A stretch of DNA of 46,564 nt. Source: Hydrogenophaga sp. (GTDB lineage Bacteria; Pseudomonadota; Gammaproteobacteria; Burkholderiales; Burkholderiaceae_C). The notes under the pieces were generated by a model that ran no database searches, had not been told where the DNA came from, and saw nothing but the letters and a program-made list of their open reading frames with translations. Shown here piece after piece: positions 1 to 9,180 of this stretch; position 1 is the first letter of the stretch; the number at the start of each line of letters is the position of its first letter. Location of the stretch: positions 1-46,564 of the forward strand of contig NZ_JADMKB010000029.1 of NCBI RefSeq assembly GCF_018780075.1, in the 5' to 3' direction. A program made the position numbers and the translations under genes.

Positions 1-1905
1 AAGAACGTGGACGACGAGCTGGCCACGCAGGCCGGCCCGCAGCTGGTGGTGCCGATCCTGAACGCGCGCTACGCGCTCAACGCCGCCAACGCGCGCTGGG
101 GCAGCCTGTACGACGCGCTCTACGGCACCGACGTGCTGAGCGAAGACAAGGGTTGTGAAAAGGTCGGCAAGAAGGGCGGCTACAACCCCAAGCGCGGCGC
201 CAAGGTCATCGAATACGCACGCTACGTGCTGGACCGCACCGCCCCGCTGAAAAAGGGCTCGCACCTGGGCTCCACCGGCTACAAGGTCAACAAGGACGGT
301 GAACTCGTGGTGAGCCTGGCCGAAGGCGGCACCAGCAAACTGGCCGACAAGAGCCAGTTCGTCGGCTACCAGGGCGAGGCCAAGGCACCGACCGCCGTGC
401 TGCTCAAGCACAACGGCCTGCACCTGGAGATCCAGATCAACCGCTCCACGCCCATCGGCAAATCGGACGCCGCCGGCGTGAGCGACCTCGTGGTCGAAGC
501 CGCTTTGTCCACCATCCTCGACCTGGAAGACTCCGTGGCCGCGGTGGACGCACAGGACAAGGTGCTGGCCTACCGCAACTGGCTCGGCATCCTGCAGGGC
601 ACGCTGACCGAAGAGGTGAGCAAGGGCGGCAAGAGCTTCACGCGCGGCCTGAACGCCGACCGCGAATACACGGCACCCAACGGCAAAAAGGGCGTGCGCC
701 TGCACGGCCGCTCGCTCATGTTCGTGCGCAACGTGGGCCACCTCATGACCAACCCCGCCATCCTCTGGGGCGCGGAAGGCAAGGAAATCCCCGAAGGCAT
801 CCTGGACGCGATGGTCACCACCACCATCGCCATGCACGACCTCCAGCGCACGAAGAAGGACGCCATCCGCAACTCGCGCAAGGGCTCGGTCTACATCGTC
901 AAACCCAAGATGCACGGCCCGCGCGAAGTGGCGTTTGCCGGCGAGCTGTTCGGCCGCGTCGAGCAGGTGCTGGGCCTGCCCGAGAGCACCGTCAAGCTCG
1001 GCATCATGGACGAAGAGCGCCGCACCTCGGTGAACCTCAAGGCCTGCATCGAAGCCGCCGCCAGCCGCGTCGCCTTCATCAACACCGGCTTCCTCGACCG
1101 CACCGGCGACGAGATGCACAGCGCCATGCTGGCCGGCCCCATGGTGCGCAAGGGCGACATGAAGACCAGCGCCTGGATCCAGAGCTACGAGCGCAACAAC
1201 GTGCTGGTGGGTCTGAGCTGCGGCCTGCGCGGCAAGGCGCAGATCGGCAAGGGCATGTGGGCCATGCCCGACCTGATGAAGGCCATGATGGAGCAGAAGA
1301 TCGCCCACCCCAAGGCCGGCGCCAACACCGCCTGGGTGCCCAGCCCCACCGGCGCCACGCTGCACGCCCTGCACTACCACCAGGTGCTGGTGTCCGACGT
1401 GCAGAAGGACCTGGAGAAGATCGACGCAGGCAAGGAGCGCGACAACCTGCTCACCGGCCTGCTGACCATCCCCGTGACCGCCAACCCCAACTGGACCGCG
1501 GCCGAAAAGCAGCAGGAGCTGGACAACAACGCCCAGGGCATCCTCGGCTACGTGGTGCGCTGGGTGGACCAGGGCGTGGGCTGCTCCAAGGTGCCCGACA
1601 TCCACAACGTGGGCCTGATGGAAGACCGCGCCACGCTGCGCATCAGCAGCCAGCACATGGCCAACTGGCTGCACCACGGCGTGGTGACCGAGGCCCAGGT
1701 GCGCGAGACCTTCGAGCGCATGGCCGCCGTGGTGGACCAGCAGAACGCGGGCGACCCGTTCTACAAGAAGATGGCCGGCAACTTCGACACCAGCATGGCC
1801 TACCAGGCCGCCTGCGACCTGGTGTTCAAGGGCCTCGTCCAGCCGAGCGGTTACACCGAGCCGCTGCTGCATGCCTGGCGCCTCAAAGTGAAGGCAGCGC
1901 AGTAA
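1..1905 (+). CDS. glcB: Malate synthase G, 5'-truncated by the window edge
   Basis: Condenses glyoxylate and acetyl-CoA to malate in the glyoxylate shunt or glycolate pathway; cytosolic. The reading frame is open from base 1, so the N-terminus lies outside the window. About 634 codons remain of a family that is usually about 720-730 residues, so roughly 90 are missing. Typical MSG segments are visible: the alpha/beta clasp region ([17 protein letters not shown]), the TIM-barrel stretch around [27 protein letters not shown], and the conserved [14 protein letters not shown] near the C-terminus, which belongs to the catalytic region. It ends in TAA directly against a repeat element. The assignment is very secure; only the start is unknown. 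Confidence 0.97.
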   Translation, partial: KNVDDELATQAGPQLVVPILNARYALNAANARWGSLYDALYGTDVLSEDKGCEKVGKKGGYNPKRGAKVIEYARYVLDRTAPLKKGSHLGSTGYKVNKDGELVVSLAEGGTSKLADKSQFVGYQGEAKAPTAVLLKHNGLHLEIQINRSTPIGKSDAAGVSDLVVEAALSTILDLEDSVAAVDAQDKVLAYRNWLGILQGTLTEEVSKGGKSFTRGLNADREYTAPNGKKGVRLHGRSLMFVRNVGHLMTNPAILWGAEGKEIPEGILDAMVTTTIAMHDLQRTKKDAIRNSRKGSVYIVKPKMHGPREVAFAGELFGRVEQVLGLPESTVKLGIMDEERRTSVNLKACIEAAASRVAFINTGFLDRTGDEMHSAMLAGPMVRKGDMKTSAWIQSYERNNVLVGLSCGLRGKAQIGKGMWAMPDLMKAMMEQKIAHPKAGANTAWVPSPTGATLHALHYHQVLVSDVQKDLEKIDAGKERDNLLTGLLTIPVTANPNWTAAEKQQELDNNAQGILGYVVRWVDQGVGCSKVPDIHNVGLMEDRATLRISSQHMANWLHHGVVTEAQVRETFERMAAVVDQQNAGDPFYKKMAGNFDTSMAYQAACDLVFKGLVQPSGYTEPLLHAWRLKVKAAQ

Positions 1906-1995
1906 GCCCACCCCCGCGCCGCGCCTGCGGTGCGGCACCCCCACAAGGGGCCACGCGATGCGGTCCGGCAAAACCGGTTGCGCCGCGTTCTGGAC
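1906..1995 (-). repeat. Intergenic three-hairpin repeat, copy R1 (inverted orientation)
   Basis: The element starts at the first base after the glcB stop codon. On the minus strand it reads: left end CCAGAACGCGG, a CCGG-loop-CCGG hairpin, CCCCTTGTGGGG, a GC-rich CGCAGGCGCGG hairpin, then GGGGGTGGG. The first loop has diverged (AAAA-type instead of TTC), so this looks like an older copy. It is one of seven related copies in the window; see the findings. Confidence 0.75.
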
Positions 1996-2047
1996 AACGT
2001 CACACGGCGCCTTCGGGCGCCGTGGTGTTGTCGGGTGTAATCGCGGC

Positions 2048-2740
2048 ATGCGCGTTGCCCGATCCCTCGCCGTCCTGCTCTCCCTGTGCGCCCTGGCCCC
2101 GCTCGCCCAGGCCCAATCCCCCTCGTGGAAAACCACCTGCGAGTCGCGCCTGCCGGCCACGGCCATCGAGGTGAAGACGGCGCCCGCGCCCATCCGCTTC
2201 ACCCACCACCGCAGCGTCGCCGAACTCACGAGCGTGCAGAAGCTGCCGCACCAAGGCTTCCACACGCTGGGGCTGACCGAGATGCGGCTGGGCACCCGCA
2301 TCGACTACCGCAGCCCCTCGCTGACCCACCCGGACGAGCCGCTGGCCTGCACCCGTCCCCACATCGTCGTCACGCTCAGCCTGGACCCGCACGTGGTGTC
2401 GGTCGCGAGCGAATTCCCCGAGGGCGGCTGCGCGCACCGGTCCATCCGCGAACACGAGATGCGCCATGTGAAGGTGAACCAGCACACGCTGGACGACACC
2501 GCCACGCGCATGCGCCAGGGGCTGCTGGCGTCCTTCGGGAACAAGGTGTTCTACGGCACGCCCGCCGAGCTGGAGGACCGATTCAACCGGCACATTCAGG
2601 GCGAGTGGCTGCCCTGGGTCAAGGCCCAGATGGACCACACGCTGCAGCTGCACCGCGAGATCGACACACCCCAGGAATACGCGCGCAACCGCACGGCCTG
2701 CAACGGCGAGATCGCGCGCGTGCTGGACGCGATGCGCTGA
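2048..2740 (+). CDS. Secreted DUF922-like protein with an HExxH motif (putative zinc protease)
   Basis: The protein has 230 residues. The start chosen is the ATG that gives a classic signal peptide: MR, a hydrophobic stretch from about 6 to 20, then AQAQ with likely cleavage near residue 23. The frame stays open upstream but that extension has no leader character. HEMRH at residues 136-140 fits the HExxH zinc-binding signature of neutral metalloproteases and resembles the predicted secreted Zn-dependent protease family DUF922. Four cysteines after the leader (31, 101, 128 and one near the C-terminus) could form periplasmic disulfides. No substrate can be inferred. It is a single gene between the R1 repeat and the convergent tautomerase gene. 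Confidence 0.75.
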   Translation: MRVARSLAVLLSLCALAPLAQAQSPSWKTTCESRLPATAIEVKTAPAPIRFTHHRSVAELTSVQKLPHQGFHTLGLTEMRLGTRIDYRSPSLTHPDEPLACTRPHIVVTLSLDPHVVSVASEFPEGGCAHRSIREHEMRHVKVNQHTLDDTATRMRQGLLASFGNKVFYGTPAELEDRFNRHIQGEWLPWVKAQMDHTLQLHREIDTPQEYARNRTACNGEIARVLDAMR

Positions 2741-2761
2741 GCCGCCGCGGCGGCGGGGTCG

Positions 2762-3163
2762 TCACGCCAGCGCACGCGCCTGCTGCCGGGCGCGCTGGGT
2801 CTGCCCGCCGTAGCCCCAGTCGGTGGCCGGCCGTTCGCGCACCGTCACATAGCTCGCGAGCTCGAAGCCGCCGTCCGGCGCCAGCTGGCGCTGCAGCTCG
2901 CGGTACGCGGCGTCGATGAAACGCGCCTTCTCGGCGTCGGTGTTGGTGCCGGCGGTGATGCCGATCTCCAGCAAAGCCGTGGCGCCCTGCACCGCGCCCC
3001 CGCCCACCCACCAGCGTGCCCGGGGCAGGTCGTCGATCACCACGGCGGTGACCTCCGGGCGCTTGCCCAGGATGTCGGCGGTGAGGCGGGTGAGCGCGGC
3101 GGCCAGGGCCTGGTAGCGCTCGGGGTTTTGCAGCGGGGCGATCTTGAGCATCAAGGTGGGCAT
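2762..3163 (-). CDS. 4-oxalocrotonate tautomerase-like protein (long form)
   Basis: This 133-residue protein begins Met-Pro, so removal of Met would leave the N-terminal proline that acts as catalytic base in the tautomerase superfamily. That feature decides the start over an upstream in-frame alternative. The length is about twice the 62-residue 4-OT subunit, matching the fused beta-alpha-beta members of the family. Its ATG lies two bases after the stop of the small upstream gene, so the two are almost certainly one transcript. The divergent LysR gene is the obvious candidate regulator. The substrate is unknown; tautomerases often act in aromatic or halogenated compound breakdown. Confidence 0.82.
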   Translation of the reverse strand: MPTLMLKIAPLQNPERYQALAAALTRLTADILGKRPEVTAVVIDDLPRARWWVGGGAVQGATALLEIGITAGTNTDAEKARFIDAAYRELQRQLAPDGGFELASYVTVRERPATDWGYGGQTQRARQQARALA

Positions 3164-3165
3164 GG

Positions 3166-3360
3166 TCAGGCTTTCTGGGGGTGGGTGGGGATGAAGGGGT
3201 GGCGCAGGCGCTGCACGCGCTGCCACAGCTGGCGCGGCCAGGCCTGGCCGAAGGCCCGCAGCGCCCGCCGGCGGTCTTGCACGGCCTGCCGCTGAATGCG
3301 GTCCAGCAAGGCCGCATAGGCCCGCGGTGAGAGGGTCTGGTACAGGTGTTCGGTGTGCAT
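3166..3360 (-). CDS. Small basic hypothetical protein, first gene of the tautomerase operon
   Basis: The protein has 64 residues, is rich in Arg, Gln and aromatic residues, and has no signal peptide or membrane segment. I do not recognise a family. Reasons to treat it as real: a GGAG ribosome-binding site is well placed before the ATG, it is the first ORF after the divergent promoter region, and its stop lies only two bases from the tautomerase start, which suggests translational coupling. It might be a small partner of the tautomerase or a regulator, but nothing in the sequence shows which. Confidence 0.6.
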   Translation of the reverse strand: MHTEHLYQTLSPRAYAALLDRIQRQAVQDRRRALRAFGQAWPRQLWQRVQRLRHPFIPTHPQKA

Positions 3361-3378
3361 GGTGGGCTCCGTTGAAGG

Positions 3379-3454
3379 GGTGCCTGAACTCTAGGCACCG
3401 CCCCTCCGTCGGGAAACGGCGGCGGTGTCAAAACGGTTTTGCGCGCCGCGCAAA
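3379..3454. promoter_or_regulatory. Cluster of palindromes between divergent tautomerase operon and LysR gene
   Basis: Three perfect inverted repeats lie in the 141-bp divergent spacer: GGTGCCT/AGGCACC with a 7-nt spacer (3379-3399), CAAAACGGTTTTG (3429-3441), and TTTGCGC/GCGCAAA with a 3-nt spacer (3438-3454) that overlaps the second. LysR-type regulators normally bind dyads in such spacers and repress their own gene while controlling the divergent one. These are therefore good operator candidates. Binding is inferred, not shown. Confidence 0.5.
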
Positions 3455-3501
3455 GGCCCGTGCAGCGCCCCGCCCCACGGCGGTGGCCTACCATCGCCGC
3501 C

Positions 3502-4422
3502 ATGGACGACCTCGCCTTCGACGACCTGAAGCTCTTTGCCCGCGTGGCCGCACTGGGCAGCCTTTCGGCGGTGGCACGCGAGCGCGACGTGCCGGTCAGC
3601 CAGGTCTCGCGCGCCCTGACGCGCATCGAAAAAACCTGCGGCGCGCGCCTGGTGCACCGCTCCACCCACGGGCTCTCGCTGAGCGCCGAGGGCGACACCT
3701 TTCTCGCGTACTGCCACCGCATCACCGGCGCGCTCGACGAGCTGCAGGGCGAGTTCGCCCAGCACGCGGGCGAGGCCAGCGGGCGGGTGCGCGTGGCGGC
3801 CAGCACCGTGATCGCGCAGTACCTGCTGCTGCCCAGCCTGGGCGCGCTGAACCAGCGCCACCCGCGGCTGCGCATCGAGCTGGAGGTGAGCGACCGGCTG
3901 GCCGACATGGCCCGTGACGGCATCGACATCGCCATCCGCACCAGCACCGCCCTGCCCGACACCCAGGTGGCGCGCGCGCTCGGCCACCTTGACCGCGCGC
4001 TGTACGCCGCCCCGGCCTACGCCGAGCGGGCCGGGTTGCCGCAACACCCGCACGAGCTGCGGCAGCACCGCCTCATCACCAACACCGCCGCACCGCACCT
4101 CAACCAGTGGCCGTTCGAGGTGGATGGGCAACCGCTGCAACTTCCAGCCGAGGGGTACTGGTGCACCAACGACACCGGCCTGGCCGCCAACATGGTGCTG
4201 CAGGGCCTGGGCATCGGCCGGCTCGCCACGCTCGTGGCGGCACCGCTGGTGCAACAGGGGCTGCTGCTGCCGGTGCTGCCCGCGTTCTCAGACCACCAGC
4301 CGGTGCCGCTGTACGCCATCACGGCCAGCGCGCGCCAGCGGCTGCCCAAGATCCGGGCCTGCATCGGGTTCTGGGCCGACTGGATCGCCCAGACACACAA
4401 ACCTGACGTCACTGCCCCATGA
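3502..4422 (+). CDS. LysR-family transcriptional regulator
   Basis: The protein has 306 residues. The N-terminal winged helix-turn-helix covers about residues 9-65 (LKLFARVAALGSLSAVARE...SQVSRALTRIEK) and is followed by a type 2 periplasmic-binding-protein-like effector domain from about 90 to 295. The start is the ATG that begins MDDLAFDDL, the usual LTTR N-terminus. The domain pattern is that of the AaeR/DsdC-like LTTRs common in Burkholderiales. It is divergent from the tautomerase operon and probably controls it. Its stop codon overlaps the start of the next gene (ATGA), so the following small gene is co-translated. Confidence 0.93.
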   Translation: MDDLAFDDLKLFARVAALGSLSAVARERDVPVSQVSRALTRIEKTCGARLVHRSTHGLSLSAEGDTFLAYCHRITGALDELQGEFAQHAGEASGRVRVAASTVIAQYLLLPSLGALNQRHPRLRIELEVSDRLADMARDGIDIAIRTSTALPDTQVARALGHLDRALYAAPAYAERAGLPQHPHELRQHRLITNTAAPHLNQWPFEVDGQPLQLPAEGYWCTNDTGLAANMVLQGLGIGRLATLVAAPLVQQGLLLPVLPAFSDHQPVPLYAITASARQRLPKIRACIGFWADWIAQTHKPDVTAP

Positions 4423-4724
4423 AAACCATCCCCTTGGACTACCTGATCTTCGACGCCAGCGACGATGGCGAGGGCACCGGCACCTGGGAAGCCATGGCCA
4501 GCGTGCGGGCGGCCGACCTGCCCGCGGTGCGGGCCGAAGCGCAGGCCGTGCTGGCCGTGGCCGAACGCCGCGCCCCCGGCCCGCGCGGGCCGCTGGACGA
4601 CGGTGGGGCGTGGGACGCCGATGTGCAGCAGCACACCGACGGCGACTGGACCACGGTGACGCTGACGCTCACCGGCCCCTGGGCCTGGGGCGAGGCGCTG
4701 ATCGAGGACTTCTGCAGGCGCTGA
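4419..4724 (+). CDS. Small hypothetical protein translationally coupled to the LysR gene
   Basis: The protein has 101 residues, is acidic and has no signal peptide. The N-terminal strand [20 protein letters not shown] is followed by an Ala-rich helix (about 33-50). The C-terminal half has [18 protein letters not shown], which looks like two beta strands. The start overlaps the LysR stop by four bases (ATGA). I do not recognise a family. A degraded copy of its C-terminal half lies about 2.2 kb downstream, beyond the chemoreceptor, including 25 identical bases (4651-4675 and 6901-6925). Confidence 0.75.
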   Translation: MKTIPLDYLIFDASDDGEGTGTWEAMASVRAADLPAVRAEAQAVLAVAERRAPGPRGPLDDGGAWDADVQQHTDGDWTTVTLTLTGPWAWGEALIEDFCRR

Positions 4725-4878
4725 ACCAGGCCCGGTACCCCACCAGGGCGCCGAGGTGGCCGCCCGGAACGCGCCACATGGCGGCACGACCTCAAGTTCC
4801 GGGCCAGATGTCCGAAGACCAGACAGGACCGCCCGGCTCCACACCGGGCGAACGGCCACCCCATCTCCAGAGGTTCGC

Positions 4879-6696
4879 ATGAGCAACTTTTCATCCCGCC
4901 TGGGCCACTTGTCGATCAAGTCGCGCCTGGTACTGACCGTGGCCATGCTGTTGGTGGCCGGCCTGGTCGCGGTCAGCGCCTTCAACTTCCTGAGCCTGCG
5001 ATCGACCACGCTGGCCTCGGTGAACGCCTCGGCGCAGAGCCTGGCCCTCGCACGGGCCGAAGGCATCGGCCAATGGATCGCCAGCAAATCCGCTGTCGTG
5101 GGCGCACTGCTGCCCGCCACACAGGTGGAAGACCCGATGACGGCGCTGACGCAGGCGGTCAAGAGCGGTGCGTTTGACACCACTTACATCGGCTATCAGG
5201 ACAAGCGTGCCATCTTCTCGACCCCTCAGAACCTGCCCTCTGGCTGGGACCCCACCGGGCGCCCCTGGTACCAGAAGGCCGCCAGTGGCCAGGGCGTGGT
5301 GCTGACCGAGCCCTATGTGGATTCGGACAGCAAGAAGCTGGTGATGACCTTTGCCGCGGCCGACCGCAACGGCAGCGAGATCCGCGCGGTGGCGGCCGGT
5401 GATGTGTTCATGGACGTGGTGGCCGCGGCGGTGACCGCCATCAAGCCCACGCCGTCCAGCGACGCCTTCGTGCTGTCGAGCAACGGCAAGGTGATGGTGC
5501 ACGCCCAACTGGACCGGGTGCTCAAGGATGCGGTCAGCCTGAGCCCGGCGCTCACCCCCGCGGCGGTGGCCGCCCTGGGCGCCGAACTGACCGAGGTGAC
5601 GATCGACGGCAGCGCCCGATTGCTGACGGCCGTGCCGGTGGCGGGCACCGACTGGAAGCTGGTGATTTCGCTGCACAAGGGCGAGGCGCTGGCGTCGGTG
5701 TCGGATTTCCTGATGCGTTCGCTGATCGGCGCGCTGGTGGTCACCGTGATCGCGGCGCTGCTGGCCGGTGTGGTCGTGGCGCGCTCGCTGCAGCGGCTGG
5801 ACCGGCTGCAGACCGCCATGCAGGACGTGGCCTCCGGCGACGGCGACCTGACCAAGCGGCTGGACGCCAGCGGCCACGACGAGCTGGCCCGCATCGCCCA
5901 GGCCTTCAACGCCTTCGTGGACAAGATCCAGGCCACGCTGCGCGACATCGCGTCGGCCAGCGAAGCGGTGCACAACGCCTCGCGCGAGATCGCCACCGGC
6001 AACCACGACCTGTCCTCGCGCACCGAGTCGGCGGCGTCGAACCTGCAGGAAACCTCGGCCACGATGGAGGAGATGACCGCCACGGTGGCCCAGTCGGCCC
6101 AGTCGGCCCAGGAGGCCAACCAGATCGCGGGCAGCGCCGCCGCCTCGGCCGCGCGTGGCGGCGAAGTGGTCGGCCAGGTGGTCAGCAGCATGGAAGCCAT
6201 CACCCACAGCTCGCGCAAGATCAACGACATCATTTCGGTCATCGACGGCATCGCCTTCCAGACCAACATCCTGGCGCTCAACGCGGCGGTGGAAGCGGCG
6301 CGGGCCGGCGAGCAGGGCCGCGGCTTCGCGGTGGTGGCGGCCGAGGTGCGCAACCTGGCCCAGCGCAGCGCCGAAGCGGCCAAGGAGATCAAGCAGCTGA
6401 TCGGCAGCTCGGTCGAGAATGTGGAAGCCGGCTCGGCCCTGGTGGGCCGCACCGGCGCGGTCATGGAAGAGATCGTGCAGAACGTGCAGCGCGTCTCGCA
6501 GATGATGCAGGCCGTGGCCGCGGCGGCCTCGGAGCAGCGGTCGGGCATCGCGCAGGTGGGCAGCGCGATCAGCAACCTCGACCAGATGACGCAGCAGAAC
6601 GCGGCCCTGGTGGAGGAGAGCGCGGCCGCGGCCAGCGGCCTGCAGGACCAGGCCGAGCGGCTGTCCCGCACCGTGGGGCAGTTCCGCATCGGCTGA
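4879..6696 (+). CDS. Methyl-accepting chemotaxis protein with a Cache-type sensor
   Basis: This 605-residue receptor has TM1 at about 17-38, a periplasmic double-Cache-like sensor at about 40-275 (contains [10 protein letters not shown], typical of dCache_1), TM2 at about 279-300, a HAMP domain at about 300-352 and a cytoplasmic coiled coil. The highly conserved hairpin tip is [20 protein letters not shown], near residues 457-476. It ends without the NWETF-type pentapeptide that docks CheR/CheB in enteric receptors. The start follows AGAGG-like spacing (CAGAGGTTCGC). The leader region has a CGCCCGG/CCGGGCG hairpin at 4830-4850. The ligand is unknown; dCache sensors often bind amino or organic acids. 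No che genes are nearby, so it is an orphan receptor. Confidence 0.93.
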   Translation: MSNFSSRLGHLSIKSRLVLTVAMLLVAGLVAVSAFNFLSLRSTTLASVNASAQSLALARAEGIGQWIASKSAVVGALLPATQVEDPMTALTQAVKSGAFDTTYIGYQDKRAIFSTPQNLPSGWDPTGRPWYQKAASGQGVVLTEPYVDSDSKKLVMTFAAADRNGSEIRAVAAGDVFMDVVAAAVTAIKPTPSSDAFVLSSNGKVMVHAQLDRVLKDAVSLSPALTPAAVAALGAELTEVTIDGSARLLTAVPVAGTDWKLVISLHKGEALASVSDFLMRSLIGALVVTVIAALLAGVVVARSLQRLDRLQTAMQDVASGDGDLTKRLDASGHDELARIAQAFNAFVDKIQATLRDIASASEAVHNASREIATGNHDLSSRTESAASNLQETSATMEEMTATVAQSAQSAQEANQIAGSAAASAARGGEVVGQVVSSMEAITHSSRKINDIISVIDGIAFQTNILALNAAVEAARAGEQGRGFAVVAAEVRNLAQRSAEAAKEIKQLIGSSVENVEAGSALVGRTGAVMEEIVQNVQRVSQMMQAVAAAASEQRSGIAQVGSAISNLDQMTQQNAALVEESAAAASGLQDQAERLSRTVGQFRIG

Positions 6697-6819
6697 TGCG
6701 GCTGATGCGGTCGAGGCTTTTTGAACGGACGCCAAGGTGTGAATGCATCGGGCGAGCCCGAGCGCCGCAAGCGGGTTTGCAGGATTCGTTCACACCGGCT
6801 CAACGCACCCGCTGCACGT

Positions 6820-6955
6820 CCAGCAACGACACCGCGCCCACACGGTCCGCTGGATGGCAGGGGATGTGGGATGCGGAGGCACCGCGCCGCGGCGACGGGT
6901 CCACGGTGACGCTGACGCTCACCGGTCAGTGGGGCGAGGCGCGGTGGCGCGGTTG
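6820..6955 (+). pseudogene. Decayed partial copy of the small hypothetical gene at 4419-4724
   Basis: The best frame reads [22 protein letters not shown] then QWGEAR, matching [24 protein letters not shown] then PWAWGEAL of the intact gene. Twenty-five bases are identical (6901-6925). After them a 6-bp deletion and an altered tail remove the original C-terminus. No equivalent N-terminus or start is present. It fills most of the 292-bp gap between the chemoreceptor and the crotonase gene; nothing else was seen there. Confidence 0.7.
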
Positions 6956-6988
6956 GCACCGCACGACTGAAGCGCTGCGGGCGTTGCC

Positions 6989-7798
6989 TCAGCGCCCTTT
7001 GAACACCGCCGCCCGCTTGGCCACGAACGAGGCCACGCCTTCCTTCGCATCCTCGCTGTTCGCCAGGCCTTTCTGCACCGCATCGAACTCGGCCATCGCC
7101 ACCAGCGGCCCCTGCTCCACCGCCTTCTGCGCATTGAGGCGCGTGGCGACCACGGCCAGCGGCGCCTGCCCGGCGATCTGGGCGGCGATGCGCAGGGCCT
7201 CGTCGAGTTCCTGGCCCGCCGGCACGACCCGTTGCACGAAGCGCAGGCGCAGCGCCTCGGCGCTGTCGAACTCGTCGCCGGTCAGCAGGTGCAGCAGCGC
7301 GTTGCCCAGGCCAGCACGCTCGGCCATGCGCAGCGTGGCGCCGCCGGTGGCCATGATCCCGCGCTTCACTTCGAGTTGGGAGAACCGGCTGTCGTCCGCC
7401 GCCACCACGATGTCGGCCGCGAGCATGAGCTCGATGCCCAGCGTGTAGGTGATGCCTTTCACCGCGACCACCAGGGGCTTGGTGCGTCGGCGCCAGCCGG
7501 CGTCGCCGAGGTTGAGCGGGTCCACCAGGCCGAAGGGCACAGCGTACTCGCCGCGCTGCATCAGCGGCGCGAAGGTCGGCAAATCGAGACCGGCGGTGAA
7601 GTGGTCGCCGTGCGCGTGCAACACGCCCACGCGCAGCGCGGGCTCATCGTCGAGCCGGGTGTAGGCCTCGGCGAGCGCGCGCATCATGGCCGGCGTGAAG
7701 CCGTTGCGTTTGGCCGGGCGGTCAATGCCGATCAGCAGCACGGCGCCGCGCGCCTCCGTGGTGATGCGGCCTTCGGGTGGCGTGGGGGCGGTGTTCAT
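6989..7798 (-). CDS. Enoyl-CoA hydratase/isomerase (crotonase) family protein
   Basis: The 269-residue protein has a crotonase fold throughout. HGDHFTAGLDLPTF forms the first oxyanion segment, and GITYTLGIELMLAADIVVAAD with LEVKRGIMATGGATLRM forms the second, where the catalytic Glu region lies. Such enzymes hydrate, isomerise or hydrolyse acyl-CoA thioesters; the exact reaction cannot be read from sequence. The start MNTAPTPPEG is preferred over an ATG 21 bases upstream because family members begin close to the first strand. It lies downstream of the cytochrome genes on the same strand with a 65-bp gap, so co-transcription is possible. Confidence 0.88.
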   Translation of the reverse strand: MNTAPTPPEGRITTEARGAVLLIGIDRPAKRNGFTPAMMRALAEAYTRLDDEPALRVGVLHAHGDHFTAGLDLPTFAPLMQRGEYAVPFGLVDPLNLGDAGWRRRTKPLVVAVKGITYTLGIELMLAADIVVAADDSRFSQLEVKRGIMATGGATLRMAERAGLGNALLHLLTGDEFDSAEALRLRFVQRVVPAGQELDEALRIAAQIAGQAPLAVVATRLNAQKAVEQGPLVAMAEFDAVQKGLANSEDAKEGVASFVAKRAAVFKGR

Positions 7799-7863
7799 GG
7801 CCGCATGGTAGACAGCCACTGCCGGCCGCCCGCGTCACGCAGGCGTCAAGGCCTGCGCTGCAC

Positions 7864-9180
7864 TCAGCGGATGCCCTGCACGTCGAGCGGCGTCACGGCG
7901 CTGGCCTGGTGGCCCCAGCGCTGGCGGATGAAGCTGGTCACGGCGGCGATCTCGGTGTCGTTCAGCAGGGTGCGGAACGGCGGCATGCCGTAGGGCTGGG
8001 GGTGGCCGGCGGTGGCGGGCGCGAAGCCGCCGCCGAGCACGGCCTGCACCGCGTTGACCGGCGAGACCAGTTGCACCGCGCGGTTGCCCGCGAGCGGCGG
8101 GTAGGCCATGCCCCTTCCGCTTCCAGTCAGGCCCTCACGCGCAGCGCCCTGGCCCTGTTCGCTGTGGCAGTCCAGGCAGTGCTGTTTGTAGACCTTCTCG
8201 CCCAGTTCGAGCTGGGCCGACGGCGCGGCGGGGGCGGCCGGTGGCAGCGCCACGGGCAAGGCCTGGGCCGTGAGGTATTGGCCGATGGCGCCCAGGTCGG
8301 CGTCGTTCAGGTGCTGGGTGCTGTTGAACACCACCTCGGCCATCGGCCCCATGGCCGAGGCGCCGGCGGTGACACCGGTTTTCAGCAGTTCGATGGTGGA
8401 GGCGCCGGGTGTCGCCGACGGCCCGGCCTCGTGCGCGGCGCGCAGCGAGGGCGCGTACCAGCCGCGACCGGGCATGAGGCCGCCGTCGAGCGCGCGGGCG
8501 CTGTCCACCCCGCCCAGCGCGTCGCGCGGCGAGTGGCAGGCGGCGCAGTGGCCCAGGCCCTGCACCAGGTAGGCGCCCCGGTTCCATTCGGCGCTCTGCG
8601 ACGCATCGGGCTGGAACGCGGTGGGCTCGAAATACAGCTCGCGCCAGACCGCGAGCGCGGCCTGCGTGTTGTAGGGGAAACGCAGCGCGTGAAGCTGGTT
8701 GGCCTGCGCGACCGGTGGCAGGCTGCGCAGGAAGGCGTGGAGCGCGTCGCTGTCGTCGCGGGTGATGCGCGAGAAGCTCTCGTAGGGAAAGGCGGGGTAG
8801 AGCAGGCGGCCGTCGCGCGACTGGCCATGCTGCATGGCGCGCCAGAAGGCGTCGGCGCTCCAGCCGCCCAGGCCAGTGGCGTCGGGCGTGAGGTTGCCCG
8901 CGAACACCGTGCCGAAGGGCGTCTCGACGCCGCGCCCGCCCGCGTAGGGCTCACCACCGCGCGCGGTGTGGCAGGCGGCGCAGTTGCCGGCGCGCGCGAG
9001 GTAGGCGCCGCGCTGGACCAGCGTGGGGTCGGCGGGGGCGGGCTGGGCGGTCAGTGGCGGCAAGGCCTCCACGCTGAGCTGCCGCCCCACCATCACCGCG
9101 AGCGCGATCAGCAGCAGCACGGTCGCGCCCAGCGCGATGGCAAGCAGGCGGCGCACCGCCGTGCGGTTCACATCGCTCAT
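7864..9180 (-). CDS. Triheme cytochrome c, alcohol/aldehyde dehydrogenase subunit-like
   Basis: The 438-residue protein has an N-terminal hydrophobic segment (about 12-32; anchor or signal) and three c-type heme sites: CAACH at 67-71, CAACH near 213, and CLDCH near 335. This layout and length match the membrane-bound cytochrome subunit of acetic-acid-type alcohol dehydrogenases and related gluconate/aldehyde dehydrogenases, which passes electrons to ubiquinone or an oxidase. Its start overlaps the stop of the upstream diheme cytochrome (ATGA). No PQQ, flavin or molybdenum dehydrogenase gene lies beside it, so the electron donor is unknown. Confidence 0.88.
   Translation of the reverse strand: MSDVNRTAVRRLLAIALGATVLLLIALAVMVGRQLSVEALPPLTAQPAPADPTLVQRGAYLARAGNCAACHTARGGEPYAGGRGVETPFGTVFAGNLTPDATGLGGWSADAFWRAMQHGQSRDGRLLYPAFPYESFSRITRDDSDALHAFLRSLPPVAQANQLHALRFPYNTQAALAVWRELYFEPTAFQPDASQSAEWNRGAYLVQGLGHCAACHSPRDALGGVDSARALDGGLMPGRGWYAPSLRAAHEAGPSATPGASTIELLKTGVTAGASAMGPMAEVVFNSTQHLNDADLGAIGQYLTAQALPVALPPAAPAAPSAQLELGEKVYKQHCLDCHSEQGQGAAREGLTGSGRGMAYPPLAGNRAVQLVSPVNAVQAVLGGGFAPATAGHPQPYGMPPFRTLLNDTEIAAVTSFIRQRWGHQASAVTPLDVQGIR

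Noticed and set aside
6088..6114. Tandem CAGTCGGCC repeat in the chemoreceptor
   Set aside because: Only two to three units that encode an Ala-Gln-Ser coiled-coil stretch usual for this protein family.
6684..6701. CCGCATC/GATGCGG hairpin overlapping the chemoreceptor stop as a terminator
   Set aside because: The T run is over 10 bases away and a second GATGCGG copy makes pairing ambiguous; not convincing.
4891..6735. Long open frame on the minus strand opposite the chemoreceptor
   Set aside because: His/Arg/Gly/Ala-rich translation without domains; a mirror of a high-GC coding strand. The MCP on the plus strand is unmistakable.
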